From: Brumimicrobium glaciale
GTDB lineage: Bacteria > Bacteroidota > Bacteroidia > Flavobacteriales_D > Crocinitomicaceae
Direction of reading: 5' to 3'
Length of the DNA: 64,000 nt
Assembly (NCBI RefSeq): GCF_004152935.1
Contig: NZ_SETE01000007.1
Coordinates: 1-64,000 of the forward strand
The stretch's first letter is position 1. Each line of letters begins with the position of its first letter. Below, piece by piece: positions 52,950-62,504 of this stretch. Under the pieces are notes generated by a model. The model ran no database searches and was not told the origin of the DNA. It saw nothing but the letters and a program-made list of their open reading frames with translations. The translations under genes were made by a program, and so were the position numbers.

Positions 52950-54773
52950 ATGCTCAAACCAAAGGATAAAAAAAAAGAACGTATAAAATTAAGTAAAGAG
53001 TCTGTTCAAAAAGCTAAAAAAATATTTAGCTACCTTAAACCATACAGGGCTTACTTTATGCTAGGATGGGTATTTTTGATCATATCTTCCTCAGCGGGAT
53101 TACTATTTCCCTATCTATTAGGACAATTATTGGGAGGTGACTTATCTTCTGAAACTGCAAGTCCTAATAATCAGGATATGATGCAGAATCTGAACTTAAC
53201 CAACATAAATAGTGTTGCTTTATTACTAGTGGTTCTACTTATTATCCAAAGTGTAGCATCTTTCTTTAGGGTAGTTATTTTTACGAAAGTAACAGAAAGA
53301 ACGATGCGAGACATTCGTAAAGATGCTTTCGACAAGTTGATTTATATGCCAATGGATTTCTTCAACAAAAATAAGGTTGGAGAACTAACCAGTAGAATTG
53401 CTGCAGACATCACTTTAATTCAAGATACTTTAAGAACAACAGTTGCTGAGTTATTTAGACAACTAATCATCATTGTTGGATCTATTATTTTCATCACGAT
53501 TGTTTCTTGGAAATTAGCTTTAATAATGCTGGCTACAGTTCCAGTAATGGCTTTAATTGCAGTGATTTTCGGAAGATTCATTCGTAAATTGAGTAAAAAA
53601 GCACAAGATCATTCTGCAACTTCAAATTCAATCATTGAAGAAAGTTTAATGGGAATAACGAATGTGAAGACGTTCACGAATGAATTATTCATGATTGCTA
53701 AGTACAGAAAGTCAATAGAAACCATTAAGAAACTGAATATTAAAAGTGGTAACTGGAGAGGTTTATTTATTTCCTTTATTATTACTTGTTTATTTGGAGC
53801 TATAATTTTCATTATTTGGCAAGGTCTGCATATGACAGTTGGTCCAAATCCTTCATTAGACAAGGGAGATTTCTTTGCATTCGTTATGTTTACTGTGTTT
53901 ATGGGAGCAAGTATTGGTTCTATTCCTGACTTATATGCGTCAATGCAAAAAGCGATTGGTTCAACAGAGCATTTAATGAATATTATTGCAGAAAAAACAG
54001 AAGAACAAATTCATACTGGAAAAAGTAAAGCTACTATTAATGGAGATGTCGCATTTGATAAAGTATCCTTCCATTATCCGCAAAGACCTGATTTTAAAGT
54101 ATTAAATGAACTTTCTTTTTCTGCTAAACGAGGAGATAAAATTGCTTTAGTTGGCGCTTCCGGAGCTGGGAAGTCTACAATTGCTTCATTATTACAAAGA
54201 TTTTATTCACCAACAGCTGGCTCTTACACGATTGATGGTGTAAATGTAGAAGAATTTGACTTGAATCATTTACGTGAAAACATGGCGTTAGTTCCTCAGG
54301 AGGTAATTCTTTTCAGTGGATCAATTAAGGAGAATATTCTATTTGGAAAACATGACGCAAGCAATGAAGAGGTTGAAATGGCCGCTAAAAAAGCAAATGC
54401 TTATGACTTTATTGAGTCGTTTCCTGATGGATTTGAAACTGAAGTTGGTGACCGTGGAATTCAACTTTCTGGTGGACAAAAACAAAGAATTGCAATTGCA
54501 AGAGCGATTTTAAAAGATCCAACTATTTTAATCTTGGATGAAGCTACGTCAGCTTTAGATGCTGAATCTGAAAGATTGGTACAAGAAGCTTTGGATCGAT
54601 TGATGGAAAACAGAACTTCATTTATTATTGCCCACAGACTTTCTACTATTCGCAAAGCAGATACGATACTAGTAATGGAGCATGGAAAAGTTGTTGAACA
54701 AGGAACACACGAAGAATTAATTGTAAAAGATAATGGTGTTTATGCAAATTTAAACGAACTTCAAATCAACTAA
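52950..54773 (+). CDS. MsbA-like ABC exporter (fused permease and ATPase)
   Basis: A 607-residue half-transporter. Residues 35-330 are six helices; the ATPase has Walker A GASGAGKST (about 404-412), signature LSGGQKQRIAIARA and Walker B ILILDEATSALD. The family moves lipids or drugs out of the cell; MsbA flips lipid A. The exact substrate cannot be told. Promoter -7 box lies upstream, divergent to rpmH. Confidence 0.92.
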   Translation: MLKPKDKKKERIKLSKESVQKAKKIFSYLKPYRAYFMLGWVFLIISSSAGLLFPYLLGQLLGGDLSSETASPNNQDMMQNLNLTNINSVALLLVVLLIIQSVASFFRVVIFTKVTERTMRDIRKDAFDKLIYMPMDFFNKNKVGELTSRIAADITLIQDTLRTTVAELFRQLIIIVGSIIFITIVSWKLALIMLATVPVMALIAVIFGRFIRKLSKKAQDHSATSNSIIEESLMGITNVKTFTNELFMIAKYRKSIETIKKLNIKSGNWRGLFISFIITCLFGAIIFIIWQGLHMTVGPNPSLDKGDFFAFVMFTVFMGASIGSIPDLYASMQKAIGSTEHLMNIIAEKTEEQIHTGKSKATINGDVAFDKVSFHYPQRPDFKVLNELSFSAKRGDKIALVGASGAGKSTIASLLQRFYSPTAGSYTIDGVNVEEFDLNHLRENMALVPQEVILFSGSIKENILFGKHDASNEEVEMAAKKANAYDFIESFPDGFETEVGDRGIQLSGGQKQRIAIARAILKDPTILILDEATSALDAESERLVQEALDRLMENRTSFIIAHRLSTIRKADTILVMEHGKVVEQGTHEELIVKDNGVYANLNELQIN

Positions 54774-54852
54774 AAACAGATTTAGAATTGAACTATTTGA
54801 AGTACTGCTTTTATTTATTTTTTAATAAAACCCTTGATTTGAATATTTTAGT

Positions 54853-54883
54853 TTGATATTCCAACTAATACTTTATATATTTG
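54853..54883 (+). promoter_or_regulatory. Promoter of the DUF6089-like gene
   Basis: TTG (54853-54855), 20 nt, TATATTTG (54876-54883), ATG at 54920. Confidence 0.65.
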
Positions 54884-54919
54884 TATATTAATCATTGAAT
54901 GACACATTAAAATTAATAC

Positions 54920-55864
54920 ATGAAGAATATTTTACTCTATCTTCTTTTATTTTTTACACCTCTTGTTTATAGTCAAAACAGTGGTGGATTTGGAAATTCT
55001 AAGAATTGGTCTTTAAACAAACACGAAATTTATTTCAGCATTGGTACCTCTCAATTTCTCGGAGATTTAGGAGGATTAGATAAAGAAGGTACGCAAAAGT
55101 CATTAGTTGATTTAGATTTCTCTAGTACAAGAATTGGAGGAGGAATTGGATATAGATATAGATTTCATAGGAGATGGGCAACATCAACACAATTATATTT
55201 CGGAATGGTTTCTGGTGCAGATGCAAATACTGATGAAGTCATTAGACGAAGTAGAAACTTATCATTCCGCTCTCCTATTTTAGAATTAAGTCAAAGAATT
55301 GAATTCATCATATATTCAAAAGAACAAGGCGGGGCAAGGTATTCGAGACTGGGTACAAAAGGTAGATCAACGACAGCTGATTTCTTTTATGTATTTTCTG
55401 GAATCTCTGGGTTCTATTTTAATCCACAAACAAAAATTAATGGTTCTTGGACCAATCTTCGTCCTTTAAAAACAGAAGGTCAAGGTTTACCAGGAGGACA
55501 AGAGGAATATGGTAAATTCAGCATGGCTATCCCAATGGGAGTTGGATTTAAATTTGCGATCGGTAAGTATTGGAGATTAGGATTAGAAATTTCATACAAC
55601 AAAACATTTACTGACTATATTGATGATGTAAGTACAGACTATTATGATCCTGCAATTTTAGCAAAATCAGTTGGTAAAGACGCTGTTTATGCTGCCAATC
55701 CTTCAATTGAAAATCATACTTGGTTTACTGAAGGTCAGCAAAGAGGAAATCCAGATGACAATGATGGGTATTTATTTACTAACATTACTGTCACTAGAAA
55801 CATTACAAATTCTAAATCTAAGGGAATGTCTAGATCTAGATGGAATGGAAGAACAAAATTCTAA
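54920..55864 (+). CDS. Outer-membrane beta-barrel protein, DUF6089-like
   Basis: A 314-residue protein with signal peptide MKNILLYLLLFFTPLVYSQ. Residues 20-300 show alternating strands of a small barrel, with FSIGTSQFLGDLGGLDKEG, matching the N-terminal GYFGDLN-type motif of the DUF6089 group. Function unknown. A strong terminator follows. Confidence 0.7.
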   Translation: MKNILLYLLLFFTPLVYSQNSGGFGNSKNWSLNKHEIYFSIGTSQFLGDLGGLDKEGTQKSLVDLDFSSTRIGGGIGYRYRFHRRWATSTQLYFGMVSGADANTDEVIRRSRNLSFRSPILELSQRIEFIIYSKEQGGARYSRLGTKGRSTTADFFYVFSGISGFYFNPQTKINGSWTNLRPLKTEGQGLPGGQEEYGKFSMAIPMGVGFKFAIGKYWRLGLEISYNKTFTDYIDDVSTDYYDPAILAKSVGKDAVYAANPSIENHTWFTEGQQRGNPDDNDGYLFTNITVTRNITNSKSKGMSRSRWNGRTKF

Positions 55865-55890
55865 ACTGATTTAATTAAAAAAATATTATC

Positions 55891-55917
55891 AGGTGAGGTA
55901 ACCCCTCACCTTTTTTT
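55891..55917 (+). terminator. Rho-independent terminator after the DUF6089-like gene
   Basis: AGGTGAGG with CCTCACCT (55891-55898, 55904-55911), 5-nt loop, seven T. Confidence 0.88.
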
Positions 55918-55922
55918 ATTCC

Positions 55923-55930
55923 TATTTTTG
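55923..55930 (+). promoter_or_regulatory. Putative -7 box of pyrD
   Basis: TATTTTTG, 24 nt ahead of the pyrD ATG at 55955, just after the upstream terminator. No clear -33 TTG. Confidence 0.4.
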
Positions 55931-55954
55931 TGAAAACAATTAATTTGCTATAAC

Positions 55955-56977
55955 ATGTACGCATTAATTAAACGTATCTTTTTCCTTTTCGATCCCGAAA
56001 AAATCCATCACTTTACATTTAAACTTATCAAAACAACACTTGCCATTCCAGGCATGAAATCATTGTGGAAAAAATGGTATGTTGTAGAAGATAAAAGACT
56101 TGAAAGAGAATTGTTTGGACTAAAATTCAAAAACCCTGTTGGTTTAGCTGCCGGATTTGATAAAAACGGTAAACTATTTAATGAGTTAGAATATACAGGA
56201 TTCGGCTTTATTGAGGTGGGAACAGTTACTCCAAAAGCTCAAGAAGGAAATCCAAAAAAACGTTTATTTCGATTAATAGAAGACGAAGCGATTATCAATA
56301 GAATGGGTTTCAACAATGATGGTTTAGAAGAGTTGATAAAGAACCTTAAGAACCGAAAAACAAAACTAATCATAGGTGGAAATATTGGAAAGAATAAAGA
56401 CACTCCCAATGAAAATGCAGTTGATGATTATGTAAAGTGTTTTGATGCACTTTACCAATATGTTGATTACTTCGTTGTGAATGTTAGTTCGCCAAATACG
56501 CCAAACTTACGTGAGCTTCAAGACAAAGAGCCACTTACCGCTTTGTTAAATACGCTCAAAAAGCTAAATGCATCCAAACACATTCAACGACCAATTTTAT
56601 TGAAGATTGCTCCCGATTTAACCAATGAGCAATTGGATGATATTATCGAAATTGTAGGAACAACAAAGATTGACGGAATAATAGCAACGAATACTACGAT
56701 TGACAGATCAAAGCTTCAAACAAAAAACATTGAATCTATTGGTGCTGGTGGACTTTCGGGTAAGCCTTTAACAAAAAGATCAACTGAAGTAGTTCGCTAT
56801 TTACATCAAAATTCAAACGGTAGTTTCCCTATTATTGGCGTTGGTGGAATACATTCTGCTGAGGACGCTTTAGAGAAATTTGAAGCGGGCGCGTCACTTG
56901 TTCAATTGTACACTGGATTTATATATGAAGGTCCACAATTGATTCGGAAAATAAATGAAGCACTACTTAAATCATAA
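55955..56977 (+). CDS. pyrD: Dihydroorotate dehydrogenase (quinone), class 2
   Basis: Oxidises dihydroorotate to orotate in pyrimidine synthesis, passing electrons to quinone. The N-terminal membrane-associating helices (residues 1-45) mark class 2. The FMN barrel has [38 protein letters not shown] and ATNTTIDRS, with FMN-phosphate site [14 protein letters not shown] 340-residue length is normal. Confidence 0.97.
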   Translation: MYALIKRIFFLFDPEKIHHFTFKLIKTTLAIPGMKSLWKKWYVVEDKRLERELFGLKFKNPVGLAAGFDKNGKLFNELEYTGFGFIEVGTVTPKAQEGNPKKRLFRLIEDEAIINRMGFNNDGLEELIKNLKNRKTKLIIGGNIGKNKDTPNENAVDDYVKCFDALYQYVDYFVVNVSSPNTPNLRELQDKEPLTALLNTLKKLNASKHIQRPILLKIAPDLTNEQLDDIIEIVGTTKIDGIIATNTTIDRSKLQTKNIESIGAGGLSGKPLTKRSTEVVRYLHQNSNGSFPIIGVGGIHSAEDALEKFEAGASLVQLYTGFIYEGPQLIRKINEALLKS

Positions 56978-57151
56978 GCTTTTAGTAAAAACTTGAGACA
57001 CATAGCTTTTTGGTTTTTAACTATTTATTTATCTCTGCTTTAGAATTTCCAACCGTAACGATTGCTATGATTGGAAATTTAGCAGAGTTAAAAGAAAAAT
57101 ATTCTTACTTAATTATCCATAAACCTAAATGCATTGAGTATATTCGTAACT

Positions 57152-58006
57152 ATGGAAGATTTAAAAATAATCGAGTGTCCAAGAGATGCAATGCAAGGGA
57201 TTACTGAGTTTATCCCAACCACTACAAAAATCACCTACATCAATGAATTATTGAAGGTAGGATTTGACACCATAGATTTTGGAAGTTTTGTATCTCCAAA
57301 AGCAATTCCTCAATTGAGAGATACTGCAATGGTTTTAGAGAAACTCGATCTTTCGAAAACAAGATCTAAATTATTGGCCATTGTAGCTAATGAAAGAGGA
57401 GCTCAAGATGCAGCAACTTTTGAGGAAATTGATTATTTAGGTTATCCGTTTTCTATTTCAGAAACATTCCAACAGCGCAATACAAACACTTCAATTGAAG
57501 GAAGTATATCCAGATTAGAAAGTATTCAAGACATTGCAATAAAGTCAAATAAAAAATTGGTGGTTTATTTATCAATGGGATTTGGAAATCCTTATGGCGA
57601 TGCTTGGGATACAGAAACTGTTTTAAAATGGGCTTCTCGATTAAATAAAGAAATGGGAATTGATATTTTATCTCTATCCGATACAATTGGAGTTTCAGAG
57701 CCGGGAACAATTACCAGTATTTTAAATGGTATTATGCCAGAGCTTCCCAATGCAGAAATTGGAGTTCATTTACATACCACTCCAGACACTTATCAAGAAA
57801 AGATTAAAGCTGCCTATGACGCTGGATGTCGAAGATTTGATGGTGCAATTAGAGGATTTGGAGGTTGTCCGATGGCTAAAGATGATCTAGTCGGAAACAT
57901 GCCAACAGAAAAGATGGTTGAATGGTTTTCAAATAACAACATCAGAACCGATTTGAACTTATCTGCATTAGAAAAGGCAGTTCAAAGAAGTAATTACGTA
58001 TTTTAA
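57152..58006 (+). CDS. Hydroxymethylglutaryl-CoA lyase
   Basis: A 284-residue TIM-barrel enzyme splitting HMG-CoA into acetyl-CoA and acetoacetate (leucine breakdown). The N-terminal IIECPRDAMQGI and the active-site Cys loop GAIRGFGGCPMAKDDLVGN are family signatures. Start set at the ATG at 57152 (MEDLKIIECPRD); a TTG 18 nt upstream would add six residues that do not fit the family. Confidence 0.92.
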   Translation: MEDLKIIECPRDAMQGITEFIPTTTKITYINELLKVGFDTIDFGSFVSPKAIPQLRDTAMVLEKLDLSKTRSKLLAIVANERGAQDAATFEEIDYLGYPFSISETFQQRNTNTSIEGSISRLESIQDIAIKSNKKLVVYLSMGFGNPYGDAWDTETVLKWASRLNKEMGIDILSLSDTIGVSEPGTITSILNGIMPELPNAEIGVHLHTTPDTYQEKIKAAYDAGCRRFDGAIRGFGGCPMAKDDLVGNMPTEKMVEWFSNNNIRTDLNLSALEKAVQRSNYVF

Positions 58007-58019
58007 ATTCAAACATATT

Positions 58020-58709
58020 ATGAAATTTTTATTGGCAGTATTTTCTTCGATTATATTATTTTCATCTGCACTAAGTCAAGAGGTAACAGCTTTTGAATTA
58101 TCTAATTTTGAGAAATTGGTTGTTATTGGAAACTTCCCTATTGAAATATTTACTTCAGATAGAAAAGAGGCAATTGTAGATAAAGAAAAAACGGAAGCAA
58201 ATTTAGACAATCTTTCTTTTTCTTATTCTCAAAAAACGCTAACAATCAAATACAGTGGAAGTTTTGTTGAAGAAATCGGGATTGAATTAACATTATATCA
58301 CCCAGGATTAATTTCTTCTATTGAAGCGCGAAGAGGAGCTCAAATTAAGGTGAAAGATGCTGGAAATTTTACTTCTACAGTTAGTTATAAAGCTGATTCG
58401 GGAGGAAAGTTTGTGATTGACAAAGTTTATGCTCCACTTATCAAAGCCGAAGTAACTAAAGGTGGCTCAATTAGTATAAATGGAGAAACTCCAATATTTG
58501 AACCTACGGTTAAAACAGGAGGTACAATTGCATCGGTACGATTAATAACGCAAGAAGTAAATGCAAGTATAATTTTTGGTGGTGAGATTATTTGTGCACC
58601 AATTGAGACTTTAACAGCTAATGTTACTAGTGGTGGAACAATAAGTTACACAGGAAATCCAAAAGTGACCCAAAAAATTACACTTGGCGGAACAATCGAG
58701 AAAATATGA
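58020..58709 (+). CDS. DUF2807 (head GIN domain) exported protein
   Basis: A 229-residue protein with signal peptide residues 1-20 (LFSSALSQ). A beta-helix-like right-handed repeat of short strands (for example SSIEARRGAQIKVKDA) is the GIN/DUF2807 pattern of Bacteroidota. It probably sits in the periplasm or outer membrane. Function unknown. It overlaps the next gene by 4 nt (ATGA) and follows the HMG-CoA lyase gene by 13 nt. Confidence 0.82.
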   Translation: MKFLLAVFSSIILFSSALSQEVTAFELSNFEKLVVIGNFPIEIFTSDRKEAIVDKEKTEANLDNLSFSYSQKTLTIKYSGSFVEEIGIELTLYHPGLISSIEARRGAQIKVKDAGNFTSTVSYKADSGGKFVIDKVYAPLIKAEVTKGGSISINGETPIFEPTVKTGGTIASVRLITQEVNASIIFGGEIICAPIETLTANVTSGGTISYTGNPKVTQKITLGGTIEKI

Positions 58710-59407
58710 AACTAAGATTCCTTTCCATTATTATTCTATTGCTATTATTTTCATGTAAAGAAGATGGAAAAGAAATCAATAGCTCCACTCCTGCTTCAAA
58801 TGAAAAGGCGAATACAAATGATGAAATCCAAACTAACGATTTAAAAGATGAGCTTCCAGAAGGCTTCAATCAAGACACATTGAAAACCGAGGCTTTGTTT
58901 ACTGCTGGAGGTTTCGACGATAAATTGTACTATGAATTATTAATTGAAACTCATTTATGTAACCCAAATTATACAGATACCACAAGTGATGGCTCCACAC
59001 CTTGCAGCTCTCGTTTTTTTAACTTCTATCCTTACAATCACAAAAGAACAATTGATGATGCATTCCTTTTACAAATCAAAGCAGGGGTAAATAAATATCC
59101 ATACCGAAGATTATTGGTTTTTGTTAGAGAAAAGGGAAAGCTTATTCTAATGAACGGTATTGTTGGTTATTTGGTGGAACGTATTTCTCGTCCTAATGAA
59201 ATAGATGATTTAATTGTTGCTGTTTTTGATGATCTCGGAAACGATAAATTTGATCGTTATGATGTTTTATTGAGATATAAAGACGGAAAATATCATTTTA
59301 TTGAGGCAATTGGGGATTTAAAAGGTAAATTCGAAACAGCTGATTTGAAGAAAAGAGCTTCAAAAGCCATTCAAGAACGTATTAACGAAAAAGAACTTAT
59401 TTTTTGA
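58706..59407 (+). CDS. Hypothetical lipoprotein
   Basis: A 233-residue lipoprotein: signal MKLRFLSIIILLLLFSC, Cys17. A low-complexity Ser/Asn/Glu linker runs to about residue 60, followed by a domain with several charged beta strands (YYELLIETHLCNPNYTDT, HFIEAIGDLKGKFE). I do not recognise a family. It overlaps both neighbours by 4 nt. Confidence 0.6.
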   Translation: MKLRFLSIIILLLLFSCKEDGKEINSSTPASNEKANTNDEIQTNDLKDELPEGFNQDTLKTEALFTAGGFDDKLYYELLIETHLCNPNYTDTTSDGSTPCSSRFFNFYPYNHKRTIDDAFLLQIKAGVNKYPYRRLLVFVREKGKLILMNGIVGYLVERISRPNEIDDLIVAVFDDLGNDKFDRYDVLLRYKDGKYHFIEAIGDLKGKFETADLKKRASKAIQERINEKELIF

Positions 59408-59838
59408 AAAATGTAGTGTTCATCATATCACTTCTTCTGCTCTCCTCGTGTATTAACGAAAATACATTACATTCTTCATTTCCTATTCAATTATTACATG
59501 GAAATAGCGCAAAGGTTTGGGTTCTTACTAAATCAAGTGATCCAAATGACAGGAATGTTGCTGCAATGAACAATTATCGTAAAAGCTTTATTTTTTATTC
59601 CAACAAACGATTTAGAGATCAAGAATTGATTCATTTAGGAAGTAATGAAGGATTTAAAGGAAAATATACCGTAAATAATTATCCTAATAATGATATTGTT
59701 CTTAACCTGAATTATAGTGATGGAAGTGTTTATTATTTTAGAATAAACACTATTGGCAATCAAACTATGACCCTTCAAGATATAAATCATGAGGAAATTA
59801 TTTGGGAATTCACAAGTTTAAAACCACCGAAAATATGA
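59404..59838 (+). CDS. Hypothetical lipoprotein
   Basis: A 144-residue lipoprotein (signal ending LLLSSC, Cys16), with a small beta-rich domain after it. The start is TTG at 59404: its frame overlaps the previous stop by 4 nt and no ATG preserves the signal peptide. Function unknown. It overlaps the next gene by 4 nt. Confidence 0.55.
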   Translation: MKNVVFIISLLLLSSCINENTLHSSFPIQLLHGNSAKVWVLTKSSDPNDRNVAAMNNYRKSFIFYSNKRFRDQELIHLGSNEGFKGKYTVNNYPNNDIVLNLNYSDGSVYYFRINTIGNQTMTLQDINHEEIIWEFTSLKPPKI

Positions 59839-60407
59839 TACTTATCGTCGATTGTGGATATACTTCGATTTACAAATTGGAAGATTTAGTAGATCAATAC
59901 AGTGACTATAAAACTGTATCTATTTATGATATTGACTTCGACGAAATACAAAAACTAAATCCAAAAGGTGCGATAATTTCTCATGCGCATATCTCAATTA
60001 ACGACACCAATGTTGAAAAATACATTGAGAAAATTAGAGAGGTTTTGAAGTTAGAAATACCCGTTTTAGGAATTGGAGTTGGACATCATCTTATAGGAGT
60101 TTGCTTTGATGCACGACCAGCATTTGAACCTTATCGCAATGAACTGGTAGAAATTGGTATCCTTGAAACAGAAGGGATTTTTGACAAATTACCTCATGAA
60201 GTTCAATTGATTAAGGACAATGCAGGAACGATTTCTATTCCTCCAGGATTTCAGTTACTAGCGAGTTCAGACTACAGCATCAATGAAGCCATGAAAAAAC
60301 ACGATAAACCAATTTACGGAATTCAATTTATTCCTGAAGTTTCTGGAAATCTTGGCGCTGTTATCATGGATAACTTTGTGAATATTTCTCTGCATAAAGC
60401 GGATTGA
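59835..60407 (+). CDS. Class I glutamine amidotransferase-like protein lacking catalytic Cys and His
   Basis: A 190-residue protein similar to the glutaminase subunit of GMP synthase. It begins MILIVDCGYTSIYKLEDL; start chosen at the ATG at 59835, which overlaps the upstream stop (ATGA). The nucleophile motif normally GxCxGH is GIGVGHH near residue 79, with Gly in place of Cys; the normal HPE is IPE in IQFIPEVSG near 164, so the catalytic His is Ile, while Glu is kept. This cannot hydrolyse glutamine by the usual triad. A regulatory or binding role is inference. Confidence 0.75.
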   Translation: MILIVDCGYTSIYKLEDLVDQYSDYKTVSIYDIDFDEIQKLNPKGAIISHAHISINDTNVEKYIEKIREVLKLEIPVLGIGVGHHLIGVCFDARPAFEPYRNELVEIGILETEGIFDKLPHEVQLIKDNAGTISIPPGFQLLASSDYSINEAMKKHDKPIYGIQFIPEVSGNLGAVIMDNFVNISLHKAD

Positions 60408-60435
60408 ATTCCACATAAATTAAGAACTTAGCGCT

Positions 60436-61668
60436 ATGTTATTAAATCGTTTGTGGATCGGATTGTTTTTCTCAGCCTTGGCTGTTGGACTAGGGAAGTT
60501 ACTCTTCTTTGGTGACATGATGATTTTCAAGGAAATGGTTGACGCATTATTTGAAAGTGCAGAACTTGCTTTTAAAATTGCACTTTTCCTAACTGGAGCA
60601 TTGTGTCTTTGGATGGGAATAATGGAAATCGGTGAAAAAGGAGGAGCAATTCGTATTTTAACGCGCTTGGTCTCTCCACTTTTCGGGAAATTATTTCCAG
60701 ACATCCCAAAAGACCATCCAGCTGTTGGTTCTATGATGATGAACTTTAGCGCTAATATGCTTGGATTAGACAATGCCGCTACTCCATTGGGATTAAAAGC
60801 CATGGGACAATTACAAGAACTCAATCCGCAGAAAGACACAGCCTCCAATGCACAAATAATGTTCTTGGTGATGAATACTTCTGGATTAACGATAATTCCT
60901 GTGAGTATTTTAGCTTATCGAAGTGGCGCTGGATCCGCTTCCCCTTCAGAAGTATTTCTACCTATTTTAATTTCTACATTCTTCGCTTCCTTGGTTGGAT
61001 TATTTGTTGTCGCTTTTAAACAAAAAATAAACCTACTCAACACAACAGTCATTGCTTATTTGGGTACTTTGACTGTTTTAATTGTTGGTCTTTTGATCTG
61101 GTTGTATCTAAATCCCGACATGGTAGAACCTGTTTCGAGCGTTGGTGGGAACTTGCTTTTATTTTCTGTCATTATTGTGTTCTTAGGATTAGGAATTCGA
61201 AAGAAGATCAATGTCTACGAAGTTTTTATAGATGGTGCAAAAGGCGGTTTTGATGTTGCCATTAAAATCGTTCCATATTTAGTAGCAATTCTTGTTGCAA
61301 TTGGAGTTTTTAAAGCTTCTGGAGCAATGGAAATAATGTTTGATGGAATTCGTTATCTCTTAAAACTAGCTTCTGTTGCCAATACAGAATTCATCGAGGC
61401 ATTACCAACTGCATTTATGAAACCATTTAGTGGTGGCGCTGCTCGTGGAATGATGCTGGAGACTTTTTCAACACATGGAGTAGATTCATTTGTAGGGAAA
61501 ATGGCCGCTACCTTCCAAGGTTCAACTGAAACAACTTTTTATGTTTTGGCTGTTTATTTTGGTTCCGTTGGAATTAAGAAAACTAGATATGCCGCCGGAG
61601 CTGGACTCATTGCTGATGCTGCTGGAATTATCGCGGCAATATTCATTTCCTTCCTATTTTACACTTGA
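60436..61668 (+). CDS. SpmA/SpmB-like fused nucleoside-recognition membrane protein
   Basis: A 410-residue polytopic membrane protein. The N-terminal half has the SpmA-like FSANMLGLDNAATPLGLKAM and the nucleoside-recognition SGLTIIPVSILAYRSG; the C-terminal half resembles SpmB (GDGIRYLLKLASVAN-like region and GSTETTFYVLAVYFGSVG). In sporeformers these are separate spore maturation proteins; in non-sporeformers the function is unknown. It follows the amidotransferase-like gene by 28 nt. Confidence 0.82.
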   Translation: MLLNRLWIGLFFSALAVGLGKLLFFGDMMIFKEMVDALFESAELAFKIALFLTGALCLWMGIMEIGEKGGAIRILTRLVSPLFGKLFPDIPKDHPAVGSMMMNFSANMLGLDNAATPLGLKAMGQLQELNPQKDTASNAQIMFLVMNTSGLTIIPVSILAYRSGAGSASPSEVFLPILISTFFASLVGLFVVAFKQKINLLNTTVIAYLGTLTVLIVGLLIWLYLNPDMVEPVSSVGGNLLLFSVIIVFLGLGIRKKINVYEVFIDGAKGGFDVAIKIVPYLVAILVAIGVFKASGAMEIMFDGIRYLLKLASVANTEFIEALPTAFMKPFSGGAARGMMLETFSTHGVDSFVGKMAATFQGSTETTFYVLAVYFGSVGIKKTRYAAGAGLIADAAGIIAAIFISFLFYT

Positions 61669-62213
61669 TGAAAAAGCCAATTGGTGAAATAAAACCTGAA
61701 GATGCTGTTCCGTTATTAATCAAAATTAAAAAACTGATTTTAGGAAAACAGAAACCCGATGGATTTACAAGATTAATGTTCTCATTTTCATTATTTTCTT
61801 GGTTTTTACTTACAATTTGGAACGCCGTAAGCTATTTTGTTTTGCTTACTTCTGACATTATTAAGGAAAACAAAGGTTTCTCTGTAGCCGATGTCATCAT
61901 TAAAAATGGACAGAATTTAGGATTTAATGGAGAAGAATTCTTGGTTTCAATCACAACATTCTATTTCAATAGTCTCTTTGTTTGGCTCTTTATCTTAGTT
62001 GGACTCGTATTAATGTACCGTAAAAAAACGATTTATACTTTCATAGTTTTAGGAGGTTTGGCATTTCACTTTATCTATATGTTTATCGTACTTGGATTCC
62101 AATATTTTATTGAAGACGTCTCATTTTTTGATAAAATTCTTTATGCTGTATTGACTGTTGTGACTTTGATTCATTCTTTCTTGATGAAAAAGGAGAAGAT
62201 AATTACGAATTAG
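61668..62213 (+). CDS. Hypothetical four-helix membrane protein
   Basis: A 181-residue protein starting MKKPIGEIKPEDAVP at the ATG at 61668, which overlaps the stop of the SpmA/B-like gene by 1 nt; a TTG 3 nt earlier is an alternative. Four hydrophobic segments lie near 45-65, 100-120, 125-145 and 150-170. No family recognised. Its last codons and stop fall in a dispersed AATTACGAATT repeat. Confidence 0.6.
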   Translation: MKKPIGEIKPEDAVPLLIKIKKLILGKQKPDGFTRLMFSFSLFSWFLLTIWNAVSYFVLLTSDIIKENKGFSVADVIIKNGQNLGFNGEEFLVSITTFYFNSLFVWLFILVGLVLMYRKKTIYTFIVLGGLAFHFIYMFIVLGFQYFIEDVSFFDKILYAVLTVVTLIHSFLMKKEKIITN

Positions 62214-62504
62214 GAATTATCAATTACGAATTAAAAAAAAGAAGGCGAATTGTTAATTATCAATGGTCAATTGTAAACGGAATTTTATTGGTTCTTTTAT
62301 TCAGTTATACTATCTCAAAATTCAGGGAACACGTGACAGAAATACTAATTTTTCATAGGGTTGGCATTGATGCTTCTGCTTGCACTCCTGAACTGGAAGC
62401 TCCGTGAATTGTAACAAATTTTAATACAGATTTTTTAAGGAAGTTCAATTTAACATAATCAACTTTTTACAGCGGAAAATTATTGATTCGTAATTCTCCA
62501 ATTG
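62214..62504. other. Intergenic region with dispersed AATTACGAATT-type repeats
   Basis: No gene. AATTACGAATT-like repeats lie at 62201-62235 and 62482-62515 (the second runs into the stop of the next gene). No terminator or open frame is convincing. Confidence 0.45.

Noticed and set aside
57010-57207. Short frame ahead of the HMG-CoA lyase gene
   Set aside because: It lies across the leader and start of the lyase gene and lacks coding character.
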